Assembly (NCBI GenBank): GCA_012064385.1
Contig: QRDG01001369.1
Location: forward strand, 185,916-249,915
Direction: 5' to 3'
From: Puccinellia tenuiflora
Taxonomy: Eukaryota > Streptophyta > Magnoliopsida > Poales > Poaceae
DNA length: 64,000 nt
The translations under genes and the position numbers were made by a program. Of this stretch, positions 20,774 to 30,733 are shown piece by piece. The notes beneath the pieces were generated by a model. That model was not told the DNA's origin. It ran no database searches and was given only the letters and a program-made list of their open reading frames with translations. Each line of letters begins with the position of its first letter. Positions within the stretch are counted from its first letter, which is position 1.

Positions 20774-22215
20774 TGATAACCCCCAAGAACAGGGGACCAC
20801 GGTAGCACCTCTCAATGTGGAAGTAAGGCATCGATCCGCAGGAGTAAGAAGGAAAAGTTATCTATTCCCTACAACTAAAGTGTCACAAGTTTTAATTGAT
20901 TATGCACTAAACATGTTTATAGAACGGTGGTTGATTTAATGGATGGAGGTTTAATGTAACAAAACAAAAATGTAAAAGTATCCCAATCCTCTTCAATGCA
21001 AGAGGACAAGACAGAGGTGTAAACGGTTCTTAGAAATAAGGCCTAGGGATCATACTTTCACTAGTGAACACTCTCAACAATAATAATATAATTGAATACA
21101 TAGATATTTCCTCTTCACTATGCTACCCCGAACTATCTTCTAGTCGGATAACGAACACCAATCCATTGTGTAGGGCTACAAAAAGCACACCTTAAAGTCG
21201 CATTCCACATCTAGGGAACCCCACACTGTCAACTTGAGCCCCCTAAATAGTACTAGACAAACACCACAATTTCATAGAGACATCCAACACAAATAATAAC
21301 TCATGATAAGTATTCATGTAATCTTTAGCCTAAGAGTCACACACGGTGCACACACTGTCAACTTCACACCATGGGACAAAGGTGAGTCCAGAAATCACAT
21401 CAATAAAACCACTTGAGTAGCATAATTCATAAGATAAAGAAGAGTACCATCTATGGATTCAACTAGATTACAAAGCTCATGATCACATAAAGATCACACC
21501 ATGGGAGAGAGAGATAAACCACATAGCTACCGGCATGAGCCTTCAGCCCCGAGCGAGACTACTCCCCCTTCATCATGGAGATGAGGAGCTTGATGGAGAG
21601 GTTGATGAAGAGGTGCAGCCCGGAGTGGAGACGATCTTGCTGTAGATGTTGATGATGATCACGCCGGAGGGGGGTGGAGCCCTCCGGAGGTGGATTTCGG
21701 CGGCGTTTCCCCCCTCCGATCTTCTCCGGCGACAGCCTTCCGACTCTCTGTTTCTGGTTTTGTGTTTCTCCGCCGCCTCCCTCAGGAAAACGTCGGGGGA
21801 CTCTTTATATAGGCGTTTTTAGGTCACGAGGATGCTTCAGGGCGAAGGATCGATGCAAACGGGGTCACGAGGGCCAAATTGGATGGGCCCACGCGGCCTG
21901 GTACTGTAGCTGCGTGGGACCCCCTTTTGGTCCTCTGGCCTCCATTCGTTGACTTCTTTCGCTCCTAAATCTTCTCCTTCCAAAATAATGACCCCCCTAA
22001 ATTTATAGCTCATTATGACGTCGTTAAGGTCCTGAAACAAATAAAGAAAGAAATAGGGGTTTTCTCCTGCGCGGGATTAATTCCATATAAAGGGGAAATC
22101 ATTATAAATTAACAAAAATCATTAAATAACAGTAATATACCCCTTATATGATGCAAATATGATTGGAATATAAGTATTATAGTGCAAAGTTCATGTATGC
22201 ATTTTAGATGCATCA
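20774..22215 (+). mobile_element. Solo LTR (1442 bp) with 5-bp target duplication
   Basis: The element starts TGATAACCCCCAAG and ends GATGCATCA, the TG...CA pattern of an LTR. It is flanked by GTTGG at 20769-20773 and again at 22216-22220. No second LTR, primer-binding site or coding region is present, so it is a solo LTR left by recombination, or a small non-autonomous element. An internal CTTTATATAGG near 21803 could be its TATA box. It separates the two lectin-like genes. The TGATAACCC...ATCA ends resemble a repeat type abundant in wheat and barley, from memory. Confidence 0.8.
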
Positions 22216-22513
22216 GTTGGCCACTCAACCTTTATATTTTTCCCTTTAGTTTTGATTGTTTCACGAAGGATTCAATCTTATCCAACTCATGTAATCTCAC
22301 CTCTAAAATCTAGCAATAATTGATTGTTTTATGAAAAGAAACATAGAACCCATATGGTTCTTGGCGAAGATACTCATTTATCACGATCGCCGATTACTTG
22401 AATGACAAACCGCCTATGATGAGAGGATATCACAAATGGTCTTGGCCAGGAACCATTCTATAAAAATCTCAAATATCAATGACCCATAAAAAGGTGAATC
22501 GATTGGGAAATCT

Positions 22514-22855
22514 GTTTTGGCTCATAGGTGTATTCTAAAATGTCAAAAATATCTAAACAAAACTTTCAGGTGTACATCAGGACATTCTATGTTAGCACAT
22601 AAAATTTTGTGGAAAAACGAAAACAAATTGTGGCCTGTGTAAAAAAGACAATTTTCGGTGCTTCAAAATGAGTTTTTATGAGATTTTTTTTGTCTTTTTT
22701 GCAGAAGGCACAAAAAATATATTTTTCGCAAAACTTTGTGTAAAAACATAGAATATCTAAATGTACATCCAAAAAAAAATTCTGGTTTTTCTACATCTCA
22801 AAATACATTTAAATGTATTTTTCTAAATGAATGCATCTAGTCCTATGAGCAAAAC
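22514..22855. mobile_element. Fold-back MITE (about 340 bp)
   Basis: The left end GTTTTGGCTCATAGG matches the reversed right end GTTTTGCTCATAGG. Inner arms also pair: the left GTGTACATCAGGACATTCTATG against the reversed right ATGTACATTTAGATATTCTATG (both imperfect). The two arms cover nearly the whole element, giving a long hairpin. No clear target duplication was found. Confidence 0.65.
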
Positions 22856-23458
22856 ACCATGCCCTGCATCGATTACACATGATATTGTTTTATACTTGTC
22901 CCTTGATCGGTATGTGTATGACAATCCACATTGGTGACATGATATTGTATTTTGATCTGGGGAGAAAAGATAAATGTTCAAAACTGGATCGGTGAATAGC
23001 CTAAAAACGAAATTTATTCAGATTTGTCATTTTTGCGTAGCCTAGAATAATACAAATTGTTCTTTGCAAATTTACGCGGTGGTAGATCTCGACTTTATCT
23101 ACATCTACGATTTTTTTCGAATTTTTTGACACAGAAAAAAGCGGATCCAATCTTTTTTTAAAACTGAGCTACAAGTTGCTCGGCCTCCAAATCGCCGTTC
23201 TCATTGCAAGACGTCTTATATCTAGGAACAAAGGGAGCATGTTCTAAAACTTTGCCAACAGCGTGGATGGTCTACGTCTCAAATAATCAGTGCGAGTGCG
23301 TAACCCAACAAAAACACATAAGCAAGTCTTAGAAAATAAACTTCAACAATCACAATAAATTACACATTGCAGTTTCAAATACAAACATACAATACACTGA
23401 TCCTACCAGCATGCCCACACCCAGAAAGGCACCACCCTGGTCAGGAGTTCACAACACA
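22856..23458. other. Intergenic, no supported feature
   Basis: The part next to 23459 is probably the distal 3' UTR and downstream region of the second lectin-like gene. Nothing else is recognised. Confidence 0.4.
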
Positions 23459-23460
23459 TC

Positions 23461-23477
23461 CCTGGCTTATTGCGCCA
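23461..23477 (-). promoter_or_regulatory. Conserved hairpin in the 3' UTR of the second lectin-like gene
   Basis: Same CTGGC-GCAATAA-GCCAG hairpin as at 18433-18449, again about 65-80 bases after the stop codon, although surrounding UTR sequence differs. Confidence 0.45.
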
Positions 23478-23541
23478 GAAATAAGAACAACATATTCGAG
23501 AAACCACAAAAGCCGTCACGGAAGGAGCGCAAGTACTGAAA

Positions 23542-24399
23542 TCAGAAACCGAGGGCCATGGCAATGGCAGCAGTGACACCCACTGCAACGACTCCAGTTC
23601 CAAGCTTCAGCGCACCACTGTCGTATGGGCTGTTGTCCACCAATGGTTGGTGGCTAAATCCAATCGTCTGCCCCACGGCCTCCACGCCCGCCCCCTGCCC
23701 AGCGACACCACCGTACGCTTGCTCTTGTGCTCCGCCAGCGTTGCCATTGCCAATGCCTCCTTCATCCTGTCCAAATGGCAGGTTGCTGCTCCCCTTCCCT
23801 ATCGGCTGCGCGAAGGGCGCCGCTGCGGAGACGAGGCCGGGCGAGCCGGGCGCGCCGCAGTGCTGCGCCGCGCGCGGCTCGTCGCTGGCCTTCCACGCCA
23901 GCTTGCCGCCCTTGTCGAGGATGCGCATGTCGCCATGGTCCACCAGCTGCAGGGTTCTGAGGTAGGTGTTGTCAACTGACTCCGTGTCGTGGGTGTGCCA
24001 CACCGAGTTGGCCCCGTCGAACACCTCCAGCCCTTTCCACGAGAAGACGAGCGCGCATGTGTTCACGGTGCTCACCGGCAAGCACTCCGACTCCCACACG
24101 CTCTCGCCCTCCGCGCCTTCCTCGGAGGTTGCGAGAATCTGCACGTAGCAGAAGTCGGCGCCGAGGCCGCCGGCTCCAGGCACGGTCTGGCTGCGTAGGA
24201 AGTGCGCCGCGTACTTGCCGGACGTAGAGGTGAGGAACAGCACGGGGTTCTCCTGCCCATGCGGCGGGATGCTCGCCAGAATCTGCTGCTTCGTTTCCCG
24301 CTGTATCATGCCGGTTGGCACCGACGCGGTTGCATAGGACGGGAGGAGAAGGGCCAACGAGAGGGCCATGGCAATGTAGGAGACAGAGACGAGAGCCAT
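23542..24399 (-). CDS. Secreted, probably GPI-anchored curculin-like lectin, paralogue (285 residues)
   Basis: A single exon; the frame is open further upstream to 24576, but I place the start at 24399 (MALVSVSYIAMALSLALLLP) because the TATA box is at about 24495-24502 and this Met begins a good signal peptide. The body repeats the paralogue's motifs: NPVLFLTSTSGKYAAH, GAGGLGADFCYVQI, ESECLPVSTVNTC, GLEVFDGANSVW, GDMRILDKGGKLAW and AAQHCG. The linker is again Gly/Asn-rich, and the C-terminus is NSPYDSGA followed by a hydrophobic tail typical of GPI signals. Linker sequence diverges most. The two copies are probably a tandem duplicate separated by later insertions. Confidence 0.86.
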   Translation of the reverse strand: MALVSVSYIAMALSLALLLPSYATASVPTGMIQRETKQQILASIPPHGQENPVLFLTSTSGKYAAHFLRSQTVPGAGGLGADFCYVQILATSEEGAEGESVWESECLPVSTVNTCALVFSWKGLEVFDGANSVWHTHDTESVDNTYLRTLQLVDHGDMRILDKGGKLAWKASDEPRAAQHCGAPGSPGLVSAAAPFAQPIGKGSSNLPFGQDEGGIGNGNAGGAQEQAYGGVAGQGAGVEAVGQTIGFSHQPLVDNSPYDSGALKLGTGVVAVGVTAAIAMALGF

Positions 24400-24494
24400 G
24401 GCTACTGGTTTGGATTTCGTCGTCTGCTCGGTAGCTATGTGTGCCAGGGCTTGCTGTGTTTGTGTTTGTGATTGTTCACGAGTCAATGCGTGCA

Positions 24495-24502
24495 TTTTAT
24501 AG
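24495..24502 (-). promoter_or_regulatory. TATA box of the second lectin-like gene
   Basis: Reverse-strand CTATAAAA about 100 bases upstream of the chosen ATG at 24399; it decides against the upstream in-frame start at 24576. Confidence 0.6.
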
Positions 24503-24548
24503 CGAGATTTGGCAATGGAGTGGTACCTGATGATGCAATAAAGGTAAC

Positions 24549-24596
24549 GTTGAGTGGTTGGAGTCACCGGTTCCAATGTATCATTAGGAGATTAGC
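24549..24596 (-). promoter_or_regulatory. Conserved upstream promoter block, second lectin-like gene
   Basis: Counterpart of 19553-19601: GTTGAGTGGTTGGAGTCACC followed by TCCAATGTATCA, about 50 bases beyond the TATA box. Confidence 0.5.
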
Positions 24597-25222
24597 TAGG
24601 AACGATAACGAGCACGATGTCTCTGAATAAAGAGCTTTCATGTACGACTTCTCCAACTATTCCACATAGTGTTGAAATTATCTAATTCTACTCTCCTGTT
24701 GCGGAGATAATTAAGAGGAGTATCTTACAAGTCAATTTCTGCTGAAGACCTTGGTGCTGCACTGGACCTCAGCAACGTACTCCACTGAGGTTTGAGGATT
24801 GTATGATCTCTTCTTTTTTGGAGGCAGTTTATTAATGCATCAAATTGATAAAACAAATCTAGACTCTAGAATTGCTCTCCTCTTCTAGGCTCGTAATCAC
24901 TCGACGGCTGAAAACTTTGAAGAAACGTACAGACAATATATAATCTTGGGAAATACTCACTATGTTCTGAACTATAACATGTTCTACTTTTTCTGAATGG
25001 AATATATATATGGACACGTTTTCTACGGTATATGTTCACTCGTTTGTATGCAGTCGACGTTAAAATGTCTAGAACATCTTATAGTTCGGTATAAAGGGAA
25101 TAATTATCAGAGTTACACGTTGAAATTCGCACTCTTGGACCCTCTGCGGGCCGGAAATGTTGGACTTACAGAAACAGCTTAGGGATATTTTTCTACGGGC
25201 TAACGTGCCTCCTCCTCATTTG

Positions 25223-25244
25223 CCCCCCCCCCCCCCCCCCCCCC
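25223..25244 (+). repeat. Poly(C) run (22 bases)
   Basis: Twenty-two consecutive C. The exact length may be affected by sequencing. Confidence 0.9.
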
Positions 25245-25491
25245 TAAATTCTCTTGGGTAGGCCCGTTCGCCCACCAGTCAGAGGTTGACACCTCAGCCC
25301 GTAAATTGGTAGCCCGTATAACCTGTACGTAGATGCATTGCTCTCAATCAATCCTAGCTACAAGATTCTATCCACGCGCGCTGGACGATTGAGTGACAAG
25401 AGACGCTACAATCGTATTCCTCCTCACTAATATGCGGTTTGCTTTCTCTTCCAAGCAAACTACCGCAACTCCGCAAATCCACTTTGACTCC

Positions 25492-25773
25492 CGAGCTCAT
25501 ATCATCCTGACAATAAAAAAATTTGAAAAAATAGTAAAATATTTTAAAAACTCTGAAAAAATTTGATGACGAACATATATATGTTTTCTACATTGCTATC
25601 AAATTTCGTGAGGAAATGAAATTTTTGCTACTATTTTTTACACAGAGCAGCAAAAATGTCATTCCCTGACGAAATTTGACAAGAATGTAGAAAACATATA
25701 TATGTTCGCCACCAATTTGTCTCAGATTTTTTAAAATAATTTAATATTTTTTTATTGACCATGAGCATACTCG
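25492..25773. mobile_element. Fold-back MITE (about 280 bp)
   Basis: Inner arms GACGAACATATATATGTTTT (25568 on) and AAAACATATATATGTTCGCC (about 25690) are inverted copies, each with a local palindrome. Outer arms CGAGCTCATATCATCCTGAC and, reversed, CGAGTATGCTCATGGTCA also pair, both leading into AATAAAAAAA. The whole unit can form one long hairpin. Confidence 0.65.
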
Positions 25774-25799
25774 TTTTCTGCCCTTTTTCCTACCAGTTT

Positions 25800-28610
25800 A
25801 TTGATTTCTATTTTTTCTGTTTTCTTTACTTTTTTTTTTTTGTGGCTATGTTTTGTTATTTTACGTTTTCTTTTTTAGTTTTTCTTTATTTTGTTTAAAA
25901 GAAGATAGATATGTGTATTTTTTGTTCAAATAATATAAATATTCTTATTTGAAAAATCGCTCATATAACATAAATGTTTATATTAAAAAATCGTTCAAAT
26001 TAAATACATATTTTTGGAATCGTTCAAATAATACAAATATTCATATTTTTCAAATCGTTCAACTAACAGAAATGTTTATTTTAAAATCGATCAGATAAGA
26101 TAAATATTCATTTTTTAAATATTGAAATAAGATAAATGTTTTATTATTATTTTTACATATGAGAATATTTTATTTTTTACAACAAAAGTTTTTTTTAGGC
26201 AAAACAGTGGGAGAGTTTCCCACAACAATTTTTATAAATAAAATAGTTATATGTTCAAAGAGTGTTGCCCATAAAAAAAAGAGAATTTGTTTTGTTTCTT
26301 CATTTTTCAGAAAGCTGAAAAATTGTTTTACTATAAAAACAGAAAATAAAGAAGAAAAGCAAAAAAATCAATCAAACAAAAAAAGAAATGATAAAAGATA
26401 AAAAAGATAGCAGTACCTATTATTGGGCCGCATTTGGTGAGGCCCTTTGATGGGAAATATTGTAGGCGGGAGCGATTCGCTCTGGCGTTAAAAAGGCGCC
26501 CCCTTGCAGACGGGAGCTCCTATACATCGCCCCACGGCGATGTGGGAGGCTCCCGTCGCCTGCAGCGCGGTGCGCTGCAATAAAACGCGACCCATTTAAC
26601 AGATGATTTTCATTATTTTTAAATATAAAGTAAATCCGAATTTTTTCAAATCTGATTTTTTTTAATATATGAATGTTTAAAATGTGAACAATTATCAAAT
26701 TTGAACAAAATTTAAATTTGAAAATTTTGAATTTTGAAAAATTTCAAAACTGAACAATTTGAAAGTGAACAATTTTGAAATTTTAATTTTTTTAAATTGA
26801 AGAAATATTAGTTTTGAACATTTTTCAAAGCTTTTTTTTCAAATTTGAACACTTTGATTTGAACATAAAATGTTGGTGAACGGAAACTATTTTTGACCAT
26901 TTTTAAAAGTGAACAGAAATTTCGGTGAAGAGAAACTATTTTTGACAAATTTTAAAAATGAATAGAAAATATTGTTGAATATAAACTATTTTTGAACAAT
27001 TTTTATAGTGAATAGAAAATATCGGTGAACTGAAACTATTTTTAAACGATTTTAAAAGTAAAGTGAAGAGAATATGTCGGTGAACGGAAAATATTTTTGA
27101 ACGATTTTAAAAATAAACGAAAAATGTCGGTAACAAAACGACGAAACAAATAGAAAAGAAAATAACCAAAAAGAAAATAGAAAAGAAAACAGAAAAATAA
27201 AAGAAAAGCAAAACTGAGAAGAAAAAAAAACAGAAAAATGAAAGTATTCAGAAAATGGGCCGGCCCATCAGCGGGAGCCTTTCATGCGACGCTCGGGTTT
27301 CGCGTCGCCGCAGGGCGAAATATAGGATTTGCCCTGCAGACTGCAGTTAGGAACTAATTTGGCGAACCCTATGCTCCGTGTACCGCGGAGCTTGCAAAGC
27401 TCCGCGTACCACCCGGTATCATGGCCGGCCAAGTAGTAGGGATGTTGGTATTTTTTCTGTTTCGTTTTTTTTTCTGTCTGTGTTTCTTTTTGTTTTTTGT
27501 TTTTTGTTTCTTTTTCTTTCTTCTTTTTCAGTTTTCTGTTTCTTTTTATTTTTTCGTTTTTATGTTTACTTTTATTTTTTTAGTTTTATGTTTATCTTTT
27601 TTTTGTTTTTCTTCTTTGCATTTTTTCTTTTTCTTTTTAATTTTATTTTATTTTATATTTTCTTTTTTGTCTTGTGTCTTTTTTAGTTTTATATTAAATA
27701 AATGTTTATGTTTTGGAAAAATTGAGTAGGTTTCTTTGTTTTAAATAACATAAATGTTGTAAAAAAATTCAATAACATAAAAATGTCTATATTTGAAAAT
27801 TCGTTCAAATAAGATAAATGTTGTATTGAAAATTCGTTCAAATAACACAATTGTTCATGTTTTGAAAATTCGTTCAAATAACATAATTGTTCATGTTTGA
27901 AAAATCGTTCAAATAAGATAAATGTTTTATTGAAAAGTCGTTCAAATAACATAATTGTTTATGTTTTGAAATTCGTTCAAATAAGATAAATATTTTCTTG
28001 AAAATCCGTTCAAATAACATAATTGTTCATGTTTGGTAAATCGTTCAAATAAGATAAATGTTTTATTGAAAATTCATTCAAATAACATAATTGTTCATGT
28101 TTTGAAATTCATTCAAATAAGATAAATGTTTTATTGAAAATCCGTTCAAATAACATAATTGTTCATGTTTGGAAAATCGTTCAAATAAGATAAATGTTTT
28201 ATTGAAATTTCGTTCAAATAACATAATTGTTCATATTTTGAAAATCGTTCAAATAAGATAAAAATTTATTCAAAAGTCTTTTGAATAATAAAAAGTTTAT
28301 ATTTAAAATTCGTTCAAATACATATTTTTTCATGTTTAAAGTTGTTCAAATAAAATAATTATATCTATTAATTTTTAATATATATAAATATATTTGTTTA
28401 TAATGATTTTTGTTTTTTTTCCAAAAATATAGACACATTTTCTTGTTAATATAAAAACAGAAAGAAAAATCAAAACAGAAAATAAAACCGAAAAGAAAAG
28501 GAAAATAATTATTACCTGCAAAGTTGGGCCGGCCCATTTCACCGCGGAGGGGTGCGCGTGATATAGGAGCTCCCAACTAATTTGGGCAAGGTTCTCCCGC
28601 AGAGTAGACG
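25800..28610. repeat. Composite AT-rich repeat region with three GC-rich heads
   Basis: Three consecutive units share an order: T-rich stretch or tandem array, A-rich stretch, then a GC-rich head near 26420-26600, 27256-27430 and 28525-28610. The second and third heads carry the palindrome TGGGCCGGCCCA; the first has the related TTGGGCCGC. Heads contain further GC palindromes, for example CGCGGAGCTT...AAGCTCCGCG at 27380-27409. The middle unit has about five copies of a ~58-bp AT-rich repeat (26870-27130). No coding region is supported. It may be a nest of Mutator-like or other DNA transposons; I cannot assign it. Confidence 0.55.
27750..28330. repeat. Tandem array of ~34-bp units (about 16-17 copies)
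   Basis: The phrase CGTTCAAATAA recurs every ~34 bases. Units alternate between one type continuing GATAAATGTTTTATTG and another continuing CATAATTGTTCATGTTTTG, so the higher-order period is about 68 bases. A more diverged version of the same repeat lies at about 25920-26150. Confidence 0.85.
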
Positions 28611-28964
28611 TGCATATCTGGTTGGGGCTCCTCGATTGTCTCAAAAAAAAGTTGGGGCTCCTCGATTTCCATGGGCTGGTGCGACCGCTCTGCTGGCCCA
28701 ACCCTAGGGCCGGGCTTAAACACCGACCTGATATGACCGCTCCGTACTGTATTTCTTCTTCAGTGAAAGAGTTGTCTAGGAATACTTTTTTTTCAAGTGG
28801 AGTCTAGGAATACCTATGAACAGGTGAAAGAGTTGTCTACGAATACCTATGAACAAGTAAAAGATTTGTCAACTCCTACTGGTTTCAAAAAAGTAAAAGA
28901 TTTGTCTAATTCTGCTCTTAAAATTTATCGTCAGGACATGTACAAATCGGGGTCGACCGCCGTC
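28611..28964. other. Short direct duplications, no gene
   Basis: GTTGGGGCTCCTCGAT occurs twice (about 28620 and 28651). Variants of GTGAAAGAGTTGTCTAGGAATAC occur near 28763 and 28822, with further partial copies. No coding region is seen. Confidence 0.5.
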
Positions 28965-29178
28965 TAAGGGTGTGTTTGTTTGGGCTTATTTGGCTTTTGG
29001 CTTTGGCTTATAAGCCAGAAAGCCACCTAAATAGGTGCTTTTTGGCTTTTGGATTTCGGAAGCCAAAAATGTTTTTGGCTTCCGAAATCCAAAAGCCAAA
29101 AAAATACCTATTTAGGTGCTTTTGTGGCTTATAAGCCAAAGCCAAAAGCCAAAATAAGCCCAAACAAACACACCCTTA
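28965..29178. mobile_element. Near-perfect hairpin MITE (about 214 bp)
   Basis: The ends TAAGGGTGTGTTTGTTTGGG and CCCAAACAAACACACCCTTA are exact inverted copies, and pairing continues inward through TTATAAGCC, CCTAAATAGG and GGATTTCGG almost to the centre. The near-perfect pairing suggests recent insertion. Length and GGGTGTGTTTG ends resemble Tourist or hAT type MITEs. The target duplication cannot be separated from the palindrome. Confidence 0.8.
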
Positions 29179-30660
29179 GCTCTAACACGCCGTAGACTGT
29201 AACCATATGGTGATACGCAGTGCCATGTCGTCTAGCACTTTTGTGCAACCGGCTAGCCGCAGTCCACCACCAGAGTTCAACAAGTTGCGCCGGGCTCACG
29301 AATGTGCCTGCCGGCCCAATCAATGCAGGTCTTCGGCCAGGCCATCTGGTTCTGGTGCCGCGACGCGTTCAGACTTGAATGCTTCGACTCGGTTGGAATC
29401 CTGTTTTGAGTTGGCTCGTTCTGAATTTTCTCATGTGTTCATGGGAGAACCTAAAGCAGATGGTTGGGGGTTGAGAGTTGTGTTGTTTGGTCACTTTCTC
29501 ACTGCTCTTGCCTGTCCACTTTGAAAATTTTCTAACCTTTCTTGTCACGGTTTCCTTTTGAAGATTAGCTTGTCTTCAATGGCATTTTTCTTTTGCCGTC
29601 ATCCTAAATGTGACCAAGTGCAGCGGTTTTATGGCCGATTGGTAGAGCTAAGCTATCAATCAAGGAAGCTACTAGGATTTGCTTAGCTCCTTCGTCTGAA
29701 TGGAAAAGACTCTATCCAACCAAGTGTATCAGGCTATAAGTAATGGTTCTATTTCTGTCGTAACATTATCAGGAGAGAGTGCACCAACGCAGAATTTGTA
29801 AAATATGGATGTGCATAGGTGTTGTGGGATAGCCAAACGTGTTCTCATAAACAGGGCAAAGTAGTTGGGCTACCCTTTCCAACTAATTCCATCTGTGTAT
29901 TTTCCAACAAATATAACTGATGTTTTTTACTTCACAAAACTGATGTTGGGTGTGAGTAGGTAGGAAAATATACAGGGAGTGCGGCTTTTTCCTAACTTCT
30001 TAAATAACTTCCAAGGTTTTTGAACGTTGTAGTACTATGTTCAATGCAAAAAGTCAGACGAGCGTTGTGTGTCATGGTTATGCAAAAGAGACAGATGCTG
30101 AAATTAATTTGACGATTGACCTATATCTGCATGGATTGTTAAGCATGCCCTGAACTGGGTACTATTTTCCACGAGTACTAAAGACAGGTCGTACTCAAAC
30201 ACATATTTCGTCATATGCTTGCACGGTTACACCAATCAGTATGGATTCTTCCTTGGTTGGGCCAGAAATTGGAACGAGGCACCTTGGATGTATATATGGA
30301 TAACGGGACCAGAAGCAACACGTGACGTAGTTTACAAAACAGAAATAGAGTCTCACGTGATACTAAGATTCGCGAACTGAATCCATTAGTACAGATAGCA
30401 AACAAACAGTTTGTGTATCAGTTCAATGAAATTAGCCAATACTGAGAGCTGACATTGAAGAGAAATATAATCCATATAAACTTTCATTGTATTATCGTTT
30501 GTTTGTAATTCACACTTAACACTGCCAGTGCCAGTACAAAAGCTGAAAACAATGGCACTGCTCGCTCATGGAAACTAGCACTAGAGGTGTTTACAGCCAC
30601 CTACAAGGAAGGAAATACAGAAGAAAAGAAAAAACATATATATAATCTCCCCACTGCACT
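29179..30660. other. Intergenic, no supported gene
   Basis: A 105-codon open frame at 29207-29524 has no recognisable domain and I do not call it. The part near 30480-30733 is probably the 3' UTR of the ketoacyl-CoA synthase gene. Confidence 0.4.
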
Positions 30661-30733
30661 TGTGTTCTTTACCGTGAGGAGAAAAGAATCATGTGATTTC
30701 CGTGTAAAGTCACGCCAGGCAGCATAATCATCA

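Noticed and set aside
24400..24576. In-frame 59-codon extension upstream of the second lectin-like gene
   Set aside because: It covers the TATA box and the expected leader, and the paralogue has no such extension.
27378..27729. Overlapping ~100-codon frames rich in Phe and Leu resembling membrane proteins
   Set aside because: They are translations of a poly(T)-rich stretch in two overlapping frames, with no start context or conservation.
27750..28330. Regularly spaced repeats reminiscent of a CRISPR array
   Set aside because: Units are adjacent and alternate between two related types without unique spacers, in a plant genome without cas genes.
29207..29524. 105-codon open frame, MVIRSAMSSS...
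   Set aside because: No recognised domain, signal or promoter; retained only as an unexplained open frame.
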